A DNA stretch of 64,000 bases from Oxalobacteraceae bacterium (GTDB taxonomy: Bacteria > Pseudomonadota > Gammaproteobacteria > Burkholderiales > Burkholderiaceae_D), in the NCBI GenBank assembly GCA_030698225.1, contig JAUYNR010000016.1, positions 124,001 to 188,000 on the forward strand, written 5' to 3'. The notes under the pieces were generated by a model. That model saw only the letters and a program-made list of their open reading frames with translations, was not told where the DNA came from and did not search any database. The translations under genes were made by a program, and so were the position numbers. This document shows, one piece after another, positions 56,649 through 64,000 of the stretch (position 1 is the first letter of the stretch; each line of letters opens with the position of its first letter).

Positions 56649-57137
56649 TCAATTTGGAATTGGCAAGTGTTGCGCTTCACCGACGGGCTGCGCGATGCAT
56701 TCCTGACGCAAAATCCAGTCCTGCACCGGGCCCGCGCTGGGCAGACCCGAGATTTTTTTCGACACCGACAGGTTGATCGACAGCAGGATCGGGATATTGC
56801 GGAACGGGACTTCAGAGAAATAATTCAGGAAGGTGGAAATGAATGGGGCCGACTCCAGCACCAGCAGCACTTGCTTGCTGCTCATGTATTGCAGGATGCT
56901 GGTGATGCTGTGTCCGCCCCCCAGCGTGCGGTAAACGAAGCGATTGAATTCCCGGTCGATCATCTTGAAATCTAGCTCTGCCTCGACCATGATCTTCGAC
57001 AAATAGTACAGGCCCAGTGTGACGCGGAAATAGCCCACCGATTGCGCCCGGTTATTGCCGAACATCATGATTGTCAATACTTTTTCCTTGACTGCATCGT
57101 CGAGCAAGAGATGGGAGTAATAGGATTTCTTCTTCAT
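56649..57137 (-). CDS. hypothetical protein
   Basis: 162 residues from the ATG at 57137 (MKKKSYYSHLLL); a GTG five codons earlier is possible. No signal peptide, no known motif. Mixed helical and hydrophobic segments (VLLVLESAPFISTFLNYF; NIPILLSINLSV) without a clear membrane span. The last 30 residues look unlike the rest, so the true 3' end may have been altered. Divergent from the ParA gene with a 146-base gap. Family not recognised. Confidence 0.5.
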   Translation of the reverse strand: MKKKSYYSHLLLDDAVKEKVLTIMMFGNNRAQSVGYFRVTLGLYYLSKIMVEAELDFKMIDREFNRFVYRTLGGGHSITSILQYMSSKQVLLVLESAPFISTFLNYFSEVPFRNIPILLSINLSVSKKISGLPSAGPVQDWILRQECIAQPVGEAQHLPIPN

Positions 57138-57283
57138 GAGCGTTATCTTCACAGGGCCGACAGTTATTCATGCTATCGGCCCAGCGCGTGTTTTCTTGAA
57201 GTTCGGCTGATTGAAAATTACGCGCATTCAAGGTAGCCTGAGTTCCGGTAATTCCCCAGGCTCAAAATTCACGAAAGGAAAAC

Positions 57284-57895
57284 ATGCCAGTTATCGTTAT
57301 TGCCAATCCCAAGGGCGGGGTCGGAAAAAGCACCTTTGCCACCAACCTGGCAGGCTACTACGCCGCGCAAGGCAAGAATGTCATGCTGGGCGATATCGAC
57401 GTGCAGCAATCGTCGCGGGCCTGGCTCGGACTGCGCCCGGCCAACCTGGCGCCGATCAGCGCCTGGGAGTTGAAGGACGGCCATGTGGTCAAGCCGCCCA
57501 AGGGAACCACCCACATCGTGCTCGACACGCCGGCCGGGCTGGAAGGCAAGCGGCTCACCGCAGTGCTGAAGATTGCCGACAAGGTGATCGTGCCGCTGCA
57601 GCCCTCGATGTTCGATATTCTGGCGACCCAGCATTTCCTGCAACTGCTGGCCAAGCGCAAGGGCAAGTTCGACATCGGCGTGCTCGGCATGCGGGTCAAT
57701 GCCCGCAGCCACTCGGCCGAGCAACTCGCCGCGTATGTCGGGCAACTCGGTTTGCCGGTGATCGGGATGCTGCGCGATACGCAGAATTACGTACAACTGG
57801 CAGCGCACGGCGCCACCTTGTGGGATCTGGCGCCGGCGCGGGTGGTCAAGGATCTGGCGCAGTGGCGCGAAGTGCTGAATTGGATAAACAAATAA
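57284..57895 (+). CDS. orphan ParA/MinD-family ATPase
   Basis: 203 residues with the deviant Walker A KGGVGKST (10-17, including the signature Lys10), switch I GDIDVQQSS and Walker B HIVLDTPAG. This family forms ATP dimers that position DNA or protein clusters. No parB or parS-like partner is next to it, so it is not evidently the chromosomal partition ATPase. Convergent with the CPA2 antiporter gene. The ribosome site AAAGGA before the ATG fixes the start. Confidence 0.87.
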   Translation: MPVIVIANPKGGVGKSTFATNLAGYYAAQGKNVMLGDIDVQQSSRAWLGLRPANLAPISAWELKDGHVVKPPKGTTHIVLDTPAGLEGKRLTAVLKIADKVIVPLQPSMFDILATQHFLQLLAKRKGKFDIGVLGMRVNARSHSAEQLAAYVGQLGLPVIGMLRDTQNYVQLAAHGATLWDLAPARVVKDLAQWREVLNWINK

Positions 57896-57927
57896 GCGCC
57901 GCAACCGCTCAGGTTTTGTATTCAGGA

Positions 57928-59679
57928 TTAATCAGCGCTGTCTTCCTGCAGCGCGGAAATGCGCCGATCGCGTTCGTTCTGGATCACAAGCGTTGCGGCG
58001 CCCTCCGCAATTCCCAGCGTTTGTAGCACGACCGCGGAGAGCTGCAAGCCTGATTCCAGTGTTTCCGGGATGACGATGGTGGCGCCGGCTTTCTTCAGCA
58101 TGCGCGCATGATTCTCGTCGCGCGAGCGGGCAAAAACCGGTAGCTGCGGGTATTCGCGCCGGATGCCCTTAACCGCATGCAGCGCCGAGGCCGGATGATC
58201 CATCGTCAGTACAATCGCGGCGGCCTGATCGGCATGTACCTTGCGCAATAGTTCGGGGCGTGCGGCGTCGCCGAAATACACCGGCACGCCCTGCGGATGC
58301 AGCTCGGCCACCAGCCGCGCATTGTTTTCCAGTGCGATAAAACGGATGCCCTGCGCGTCCAGAATTTGTCCCAGCAATTGGCCGACGCGGCCAAAGCCGG
58401 CAATGATCACCAATCCGGCGGTCGGCTCCGGCAAGTTGTTGCCCAGATCGCCAACCGGCTGTCGGTGGTGCGCCTCCCACCAATCGCCGAACAGTCGCCC
58501 GGCCTTGGCCGCCAGCGGCGTGGCAAACAGGCTCAGGCCGACCAGCAGCATGACGAACTGGCCCAGTGCCGGCGCGATCAGCTTGGTCGTCATTGCATAG
58601 CCGACTACGATAAAAGCAAATTCGCCGCCTTGCCCGAGCAGCAGGCCGCCCTCCAGCGCGCGGCCCCACTGGAAGCCGCCAATCTTCAGCAATACCGCCA
58701 GCACCAACGACTTAATGGCAAACAAGCCGAGCAGCGATAGCGGTAGCCAGAGCGGTGCCTGGGCAATTTGGCGCAGATCGATGCCGAGTCCGACCGACAT
58801 GAAAAACAGCCCCATCAGCAAACCCTTGAAAGGCTCGATCGTTACCTCGACCTCGTGCTTGAACTCGGTCTCGGCCAGCAGCAAGCCGGCCAGGAACGCT
58901 CCCAGTGCCATCGACAATCCGGCTGCCGCGGTCAGGCCGGCAATTCCCAGCGTACTCAACAAGGTCAGCGCCATGAACACGTCGGGCCGGCCCTGCTTTG
59001 CGAAAGCGCTGAACAAGGGTCGGATTACGCGCCGGCCCAGCAGGTAAATCAGCATAATCACGCCAGCCGATTTCAGCAGCGTCAGACCGGCCAGCGCAAA
59101 CAGGCCATCGGTCTGGCCCTTGGCCAGAATGCCGACCAGGATCAGCAACGGAACCACAAACAGATCCTGCATCATCAGAATGGAAAACACCGATTGCCCC
59201 AGCGGCGTGCCCAGCGTGTGCTGCTCCGTCATCAGCTGCATCGCCACCGCGGTAGACGACAGCGCCAGCACCAAGCCCAGCACCACCGCAGTCTCGATCC
59301 TGCTGCCAAACAGATAGGCTATGCCGCCGAGCGCCAGCGCGCTGATGCAGACCTGCGCGGTGCCGGCACCAAAGACCCAGCGCCGCAGCGCCCACAGGCG
59401 CGCCGCCGACAGCTCCAGCCCGATCATGAACATCAGGAACAGCACCCCCAGTTCGGCCAGCGCCGCCACTCCTTCCAGGCGCGGAAAGGTGAAGTACGCC
59501 AGCCAGGGTACTTCAGCGGCCCAGAGTCCGAGGCCGAACGGACCGACCAGCACGCCGACGGCCAGAAAACCCAGAATCTGATTGACGCGCCAGCGTTGCA
59601 ACAGCGGGATCAGAATCCCGGCCAGCGCCAGAAACAGCAGTGTCTCGCGCAGAAATGGTAGAGCGTGTTGTTGTTCCAT
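57928..59679 (-). CDS. CPA2-family cation:proton antiporter with RCK (TrkA-N) domain
   Basis: 583 residues. About 12-13 membrane segments (1 to about 385) with Na/H-exchanger family blocks (LGVLFLMFMIGLEL; GLVLALSSTAVAMQLM) are followed by a Rossmann RCK domain starting VIIAGFGRVGQLLGQIL. The layout is that of KefB/KefC/YbaL, K+/H+ antiporters gated by nucleotide or thiol signals. No KefF/KefG-type partner gene is adjacent, and the typical glutathione-binding residues were not checked. The start ATG at 59679 suits the first membrane segment. Divergent from ompW. Confidence 0.87.
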   Translation of the reverse strand: MEQQHALPFLRETLLFLALAGILIPLLQRWRVNQILGFLAVGVLVGPFGLGLWAAEVPWLAYFTFPRLEGVAALAELGVLFLMFMIGLELSAARLWALRRWVFGAGTAQVCISALALGGIAYLFGSRIETAVVLGLVLALSSTAVAMQLMTEQHTLGTPLGQSVFSILMMQDLFVVPLLILVGILAKGQTDGLFALAGLTLLKSAGVIMLIYLLGRRVIRPLFSAFAKQGRPDVFMALTLLSTLGIAGLTAAAGLSMALGAFLAGLLLAETEFKHEVEVTIEPFKGLLMGLFFMSVGLGIDLRQIAQAPLWLPLSLLGLFAIKSLVLAVLLKIGGFQWGRALEGGLLLGQGGEFAFIVVGYAMTTKLIAPALGQFVMLLVGLSLFATPLAAKAGRLFGDWWEAHHRQPVGDLGNNLPEPTAGLVIIAGFGRVGQLLGQILDAQGIRFIALENNARLVAELHPQGVPVYFGDAARPELLRKVHADQAAAIVLTMDHPASALHAVKGIRREYPQLPVFARSRDENHARMLKKAGATIVIPETLESGLQLSAVVLQTLGIAEGAATLVIQNERDRRISALQEDSAD

Positions 59680-59807
59680 GTGCCTATGCGGGATGGAGGA
59701 TGGAGCGTGAAGGCCATTTTATGTTGCGAAACAGTCGCAACAATCGTTTCTGAGCAATCTTGTGCCTGGAATTTCCTTGAATTATCTTTGAAACTCAATA
59801 TTTAACT

Positions 59808-59882
59808 GGAGTATATGCATAAAACTGCCTTTTTCCGCAATTAAACAGTGCACTATTTTAAATACACATGCATGTATATATT
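59808..59882. repeat. interspersed intergenic repeat, copy C
   Basis: GGAGTAT at 59808-59814, TTCCGC in the middle, AAATAC at 59860-59865, an eight-base spacer, then GTATATATT. The offset between boxes is 52 bases, equal to copies A and D. It lies in the 327-base gap between the divergent antiporter and ompW genes, upstream of the ompW FNR site. Confidence 0.68.
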
Positions 59883-59933
59883 TTCCGAAAAAGCAGGCTG
59901 CGGAGCTGCAGTCAGACAAATATTTTCATAAAA

Positions 59934-59947
59934 TTGATGCAGATCAA
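59934..59947 (+). promoter_or_regulatory. perfect FNR/Anr box upstream of ompW
   Basis: TTGATGCAGATCAA matches TTGATNNNNATCAA at all ten positions. It stands 60 bases before the ompW start. A possible -10 (TACTAA, near 59975) lies about 35-40 bases downstream of its centre, as for an FNR-activated promoter. ompW is known to be oxygen-controlled through FNR in enteric bacteria. Confidence 0.75.
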
Positions 59948-60006
59948 CTTGATACTGCAATGCAGCATGCTTTACTAATACACCTACAACTTTTAAGGGT
60001 ATTAAC

Positions 60007-60621
60007 GTGAACAAGACATTTTCAATTATCGCATTGCTTGCCATCGGTGCCGTCGCAGGGCCGGTCATGGCGCAACAAAGCCCGTGGCTGGTGCGCGCGC
60101 GCGTGGTAAATATCGACACTGCAAACAAATTTGATACGTCCAGTGCGCTTGCAACAGACAGTGTTGATGTCAGCAACAAGACCATTCCTGAAGTCGATAT
60201 TTCTTACTTCTTCACGCCGAACCTGGCTGCGGAACTGATTCTGACTTACCCGCAAAAACACGATGTGTCTTTGAATGGCATCGATATCGGTACTCTAAAA
60301 CACTTGCCGCCGACACTGTTGCTGCAATACCACTTCATGCCAGAAGCACAGTTCAGCCCGTATGTAGGTGCCGGCCTGAATTACACCCGCGTGTCGCAGG
60401 TTGATCTGTTGGAAGGTGCCGCAACTCTGGAAAAAAACAGCTATGGACTGGCGCTGCAAGCGGGTGTGGACTTCAAGCTGGACAAGAACTGGTCGCTCAA
60501 TCTGGACGTGAAAAAAGTGCAGATCCGCAGTGATTTATCTCTGACTGGCAATGGCACCAAGCTTGGTACCGTGAAAATCGATCCATGGCTGGTCGGCGTC
60601 GGCGTCGGCTACCGTTTCTAA
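60007..60621 (+). CDS. ompW: outer-membrane protein OmpW
   Basis: 204 residues from a GTG preceded by AAGGG. Signal peptide (AGPVMAQ) and an eight-stranded barrel with family blocks SPWLVRARVVNI, ISYFFTPNLAAELILTYP, LPPTLLLQYHF, SPYVGAGLNYT and a terminal Phe (GVGVGYRF). OmpW forms a narrow hydrophobic channel in the outer membrane. A perfect FNR box upstream points to induction at low oxygen. A hairpin ends the unit. Confidence 0.92.
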   Translation: MNKTFSIIALLAIGAVAGPVMAQQSPWLVRARVVNIDTANKFDTSSALATDSVDVSNKTIPEVDISYFFTPNLAAELILTYPQKHDVSLNGIDIGTLKHLPPTLLLQYHFMPEAQFSPYVGAGLNYTRVSQVDLLEGAATLEKNSYGLALQAGVDFKLDKNWSLNLDVKKVQIRSDLSLTGNGTKLGTVKIDPWLVGVGVGYRF

Positions 60622-60639
60622 TACGATTGCCAAAGCAAA

Positions 60640-60660
60640 AGCCGACTTTATTGTCGGTTT
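60640..60660. terminator. terminator between ompW and a convergent gene
   Basis: A stem AAGCCGAC / GTCGGTTT (one G-T wobble) with a TTTATT loop lies 20 bases after the ompW stop. The A-rich left side and T-rich right side allow bidirectional use. Confidence 0.6.
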
Positions 60661-60710
60661 GCCTGAATACAGTAATGCCGGCGCGCCTGCGCCGGATTTC
60701 TCGATCAAAC

Positions 60711-61244
60711 TCAAAGGATCACCAGCAGCGCGCGGCGCAACTCGTCAGCGCGGCGTTTGCCATATTGGGTTTTGGTGATGGCGGCTATCCAGTCCTCGAA
60801 TTGTGCGCGCATTTCTGCGTGCGACTGGGACGCATAAATTTTTTCGACCAGGCTGAGAGTCGCATACGGGCCGTTAAAATCTTTTAGTGTGTTCATCATG
60901 AAATTGCGCGCCAGTTCCAGATCTTTTGTTTCTGGCAATGGCGGCAGTTCGCGAAAGACGGTGCCGATAGGTGTCGGGATTGTTTCAGCTGGCACAGTCA
61001 ATACGATCGGCGTCGGCTCGCTGGCGGGCACTGCAGTCATTTCAATTGCCTCGATGTAGCCCTGCTCCTGCAGCGCCTGTAGCGTGCCCGCCAGATCGTC
61101 GGTGGGCGATATTTTGCACAACGCATCGATGTCGCGCTTGCCATCGACAAGAATCAGCACTTGCCGCACGCGCTGGGTCAGTCCGCCGCTGCGTGCCTTG
61201 ACCTCTTCCTGGCCTTTGCCGGTCTTGGAAAATATCGTGCTCAT
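60711..61244 (-). CDS. hypothetical cytoplasmic protein
   Basis: 177 residues, no signal peptide. The first 70 residues (GGLTQRVRQVLILVDGKRDIDALCKISP...LQALQEQGYIEAI) look like a winged-helix domain. A Pro-rich linker (about 72-105) leads to a helical C-terminus (LELARNFMMNTLKDFNGPYATLSLVEKI). No known enzyme motif. A regulator or adaptor is possible but not shown. Ends facing ompW. Confidence 0.65.
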   Translation of the reverse strand: MSTIFSKTGKGQEEVKARSGGLTQRVRQVLILVDGKRDIDALCKISPTDDLAGTLQALQEQGYIEAIEMTAVPASEPTPIVLTVPAETIPTPIGTVFRELPPLPETKDLELARNFMMNTLKDFNGPYATLSLVEKIYASQSHAEMRAQFEDWIAAITKTQYGKRRADELRRALLVIL

Positions 61245-61400
61245 GGCTTGTCTCTTTCTTTTAAGTAATATTTTTTCTTATTTTAACCCGATGCCGCAGG
61301 CGTGCAACATCCTGTGCGCGACTGGAATTTCCAATCCCGCCCGGGGCGATTGTGTGTGGTGGGTGGTGAGGCTGCGTAGTTGCAGCGCACGAATTGGCGG

Positions 61401-62000
61401 CTATTTTTGCTGTGATGGCGGTTGCGAAGCTGCACCTGCAGCTTCGCTTGCATCTGTGGCGCTGCCGGAATCAGCATCAAGATAGCGGTCCACCAGCACG
61501 AAAAAGCGCTGATAGAATTCGCCGGCAGGAATCGTCAGGCTGGCGACCTTGACCAGTGAATCGTTGCTGGAAGAAAACGGCAGCGAAATCGAGCCGAGTG
61601 CGCCCACGCCCAGGCTGGCCGAATTATTGCTTTTTTTTAACGCATAGCGGTCTTCCAGCGCGCTGACAAAGGCGGTCGAGCCTTTGCCGCTGGGGTCCGC
61701 CACGCAGACGATGCGAAATGCGATCTGGATGTGGCTGTCGCTGTTCGGCTGGAAGTTCTTGCGTCCATCCACGAGTTCAGCATTGGTCTGATTGATCTGA
61801 TAACCCTGGCTAAGCAGCGCGCGTCGCGCCGCTTCGCAAGTCGCATCGGCTGACATCGCAAAGCTGCGCGAAAAGGTCGAGGCCGAGTCGAACCCCTCAT
61901 CCTGGTACGCCACCGATTTGGCGGGTATCGAGCAAGCCGATACTACGCCGGCAAGCAATATCGCAAGCAGTGTTGGCAAGCAAGAATACGACTGGCGCAT
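61401..62000 (-). CDS. DUF2242 family lipoprotein
   Basis: 199 residues with lipobox VSAC (about residue 23). The conserved region includes FSRSFAMSADATCEAARRALLSQGYQI, FQPNSDSHIQIAFRIVC and SFxxRFFVLVDRYL-type sequence (EFYQRFFVLVDRYL), as in DUF2242. Envelope protein of unknown role; the C-terminus is a Ser/Ala-rich tail. AGGAAC precedes the ATG. Confidence 0.8.
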   Translation of the reverse strand: MRQSYSCLPTLLAILLAGVVSACSIPAKSVAYQDEGFDSASTFSRSFAMSADATCEAARRALLSQGYQINQTNAELVDGRKNFQPNSDSHIQIAFRIVCVADPSGKGSTAFVSALEDRYALKKSNNSASLGVGALGSISLPFSSSNDSLVKVASLTIPAGEFYQRFFVLVDRYLDADSGSATDASEAAGAASQPPSQQK

Positions 62001-62109
62001 GTATAGTTGTTCCTGAAGTAAGTTCGGGAATGGATTTATCGGGCTATTTCAATCCGGATAGATACATCACCGAAGTGTGGTGCGATATTGATTTCCGTTG
62101 GTTTGCGGC

Positions 62110-62619
62110 TTAATACGCGCCCATGTAGTCTTTTTTGCCGATTTCGACGCCATTGTGGCGCAAAATCGCGTAAGCCGTGGTGACGTGGAAGAAGAATTGC
62201 GGCAATCCGTAATGCAGCAGATAGGACTGGCCGGACAATTTTTTCTCCTTCGGCGTGCCCGGGCGCAGCACGATTTCACGCTCTTGGCTGCCCTCGAATT
62301 GGGCCGCGTCCAGGGCATCAATGGAAGCCAGCGTCCTGCCGATCAGCGCCTGCAGATCGGCAAAAGTCTTCTCGGTCTCTTCATACACCGGCACCGCGCT
62401 GCCTGCCAGACGGGCCGACACGCCGCGTGCGAAATCGGCCGCGATCTGTACCTGGCGCAGCAGCGGGAACATGTCGGGAAACAGGCGCGCCTGCAGCAAG
62501 GCGTCCGGCGCGATGTTCTTGGCAGTCGCGTGCGCGTCCGACTTGGCCAGCACGTTGTGCAGGCTGTTCAGCATTTGTTTGAAAACCGGAATTGATGCGG
62601 AATACATGGAAATTGTCAT
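62110..62619 (-). CDS. DUF1993 family protein
   Basis: 169 residues, no signal peptide. It matches DUF1993: ISMYSASIPVFKQMLNSL, ARLFPDMFPLLRQVQIAADFARG, and a C-terminal FFFHVTTAYAILRHNGVEIGKKDYMG. The fold is a DinB-like four-helix bundle in related families. Function unknown. GAGGTAA before the ATG supports the start. Confidence 0.82.
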   Translation of the reverse strand: MTISMYSASIPVFKQMLNSLHNVLAKSDAHATAKNIAPDALLQARLFPDMFPLLRQVQIAADFARGVSARLAGSAVPVYEETEKTFADLQALIGRTLASIDALDAAQFEGSQEREIVLRPGTPKEKKLSGQSYLLHYGLPQFFFHVTTAYAILRHNGVEIGKKDYMGAY

Positions 62620-62676
62620 GGCGTTACCTCAGATGAATGTGGGGTGATTATAGGGTTTAGCAGGTCAACGCGTATT

Positions 62677-63762
62677 TCAAACCTGCCATGCACCGTCGCG
62701 ATATACCACCGCATTGTCCAGCAGCACCGATTCCGTCACGGCAAAGACGTCGACATGATGTTTGCCGTCGCCGCGCTTGAAGTTGGGTTTGCCGTAACTG
62801 CCGTGCTTGGCGCCGAGCGACAGATGGATGCCGCAGATGCGCTCGAAGGTGCCGATATCGCTTACCGTGCGGTCTTTCGAAAAAGCGCGGTTCATGCCGA
62901 AACCCAGCTCGCGCACCCACACCACATCCTCGTCGGCGCGGATATTCGCCAGCACCGCATCAAATTCGGGGGTGGAATCGATCACCTGCGTCACCTGTCC
63001 TTTGGCGATGATCAGCGTGATCGGCGCTGCCGGCTGGTTGACTGAAAACGCAGTGTCGCCGAACACAAAAATGCGCACCCGACCGTTGACCGCCTGCAGA
63101 TCCCGCGCCTCGGTGAACACCTCGCCGATCGGAAACTGGCCGCCGACATTTTTCATTGCGCTGTAATCGCCGACGTTCAGCTTGGCAGATTCAAACGGCG
63201 ACGCGAACACCAGCTGCGCGCCGCCGCTGTCGAGCACGCCGCCCTGGGCGCGATCGATGCGTGCCTTCAATGCGCTGCCGACACCGCGATAATAGTCGGG
63301 GTCATAGGCCAGCGACTCGATGTAATACAGCGCTTGCCGCCCCGGCATGCGCGCCAGATGCGGATGCTCGATTACCTTCAAGCCGCGCTTGAACAGTTCG
63401 ACCCGGATCCGGAACGCTTCCAGCCGGAAGTTGGTCGACTGAATCAGTACCACCAGATCGGACGGCGCCAGCGGTGCCAGCGCCGCCAGCACAGCTTGCG
63501 GCGAAACCGCATCGAAATCGATGAAGGTCGCGCCCGGCAGGCAGCGCCGGTAAGCCGCTGTCAGCGCCCGCGCCAGATCGCAGCGCGCATCGAATACCAC
63601 CACCGCCGCATGCGGGTGCGCATGCTCGAACGCAATCGACAGAATGTCGCGCAGATGCCGCGCCGCCGCAGCCACCGCCGTATCGGGGATGGTGCTAACG
63701 ATGGTGCCACTGCGGGTATCGGCAGCATGATCGGTGGGCGCTGCGCGGGTCGTGTGGGTCAT
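62677..63762 (-). CDS. M29-like aminopeptidase family protein
   Basis: 361 residues from the ATG at 63762 (MTHTTRAAP); a TTG seven codons earlier is possible. The C-terminal half (GGQFPIGEVFTEARD, FGMNRAFSKDRTVSDIGTFERICGIHLSLGAKHGSYGKPN, KHHVDVFAVTESVLLDN) resembles the metal-binding region of M29 (AmpS/PepS) aminopeptidases. The N-terminal half is less typical. Enzyme activity is inferred. Confidence 0.55.
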   Translation of the reverse strand: MTHTTRAAPTDHAADTRSGTIVSTIPDTAVAAAARHLRDILSIAFEHAHPHAAVVVFDARCDLARALTAAYRRCLPGATFIDFDAVSPQAVLAALAPLAPSDLVVLIQSTNFRLEAFRIRVELFKRGLKVIEHPHLARMPGRQALYYIESLAYDPDYYRGVGSALKARIDRAQGGVLDSGGAQLVFASPFESAKLNVGDYSAMKNVGGQFPIGEVFTEARDLQAVNGRVRIFVFGDTAFSVNQPAAPITLIIAKGQVTQVIDSTPEFDAVLANIRADEDVVWVRELGFGMNRAFSKDRTVSDIGTFERICGIHLSLGAKHGSYGKPNFKRGDGKHHVDVFAVTESVLLDNAVVYRDGAWQV

Positions 63763-63865
63763 CGTGTATGCGGTAGGGCGCAAAACTGCACCGGATGGAT
63801 GAAGCTGGGGAACGTCCGGCTCCGGCAGGCTATCAGTCCCGTTTCCGGAAGCAATTTAAACAATG

Positions 63866-63938
63866 GGGGTATATGTTAAAAATACCAGTCTGCCGCATTG
63901 TTTGATTGCCACTTAAAAAATACGACATTGAGTATATT
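63866..63938. repeat. interspersed intergenic repeat, copy D
   Basis: GGGGTAT at 63866-63872, GCCGC in the middle, AAATAC at 63918-63923, an eight-base spacer and GTATATT at 63932-63938. The offset is 52 bases. It lies in the upstream gap of the M29-like gene. The remaining bases to the window end show no gene start I can support. Confidence 0.65.
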
Positions 63939-64000
63939 GCGTAACACCGCCTGCGCGGGTCTATTGGCTGAGCGCAAAGCGCTGCTGCAAATAGCCGATG

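Overview
The window looks like a chromosomal segment of a betaproteobacterium, most likely Burkholderiales and near Oxalobacteraceae. This is judged from gene content: a CopK homologue, the large 180-kDa NAD-glutamate dehydrogenase, DUF2242 and DUF2288 proteins, and orphan small HTH regulators. The family-level placement is an inference. I see no tRNA, rRNA, CRISPR array or insertion sequence.

Layout. 0-10.9 kb: copK, NAD-glutamate dehydrogenase, a reverse-transsulfuration pair (cystathionine beta-synthase and a gamma-lyase family enzyme), a small HTH protein, DUF2288 and rarA. 10.9-16.9 kb: two large membrane GGDEF-EAL proteins. 17.2-46.8 kb: a cluster of ten c-type cytochromes with 36 CXXCH haem sites. 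With them are a peptidyl-prolyl isomerase, a porin-sized outer-membrane barrel, three NHL propellers, two paralogous helical periplasmic proteins, System II cytochrome-c assembly proteins (ResB and two CcsA/CcsB-type proteins, plus a TlpA), a histidine kinase with its sigma-54 response regulator, a Sel1 protein and two more propellers. 47.1-54.5 kb: a complete System I set, ccmABCDEFGHI. 54.6-64 kb: a decayed rarA 3' end, serS, an HTH protein, an orphan ParA, a CPA2 antiporter, ompW and conserved proteins of unknown function.

How the genes fit together. The central cluster looks like a porin-cytochrome type extracellular electron-transfer conduit. Mono-, tri- and tetrahaem periplasmic carriers, an outer-membrane barrel with a dedicated chaperone and an 11-haem cytochrome come with their own haem-attachment machinery and a phosphorelay. 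I find sigma-54 promoter matches with exact GG-N10-GC spacing in front of the monohaem cytochrome, the trihaem pair, the tetrahaem operon, ccsB and ccmC. The cluster also encodes a GAFTGA-containing sigma-54 activator. A single local phosphorelay may therefore switch on both the cytochromes and the two assembly systems.

Genome history. The intact rarA (ending at 10872) and a decayed copy of its 3' end (about 54580-54775, just before serS) bracket the c-di-GMP genes, the cytochrome cluster and ccm. This suggests that about 44 kb was inserted or rearranged into an ancestral rarA-serS neighbourhood. A separate family of about 74-bp intergenic repeats with fixed internal spacing occurs four times, only outside that bracketed region.
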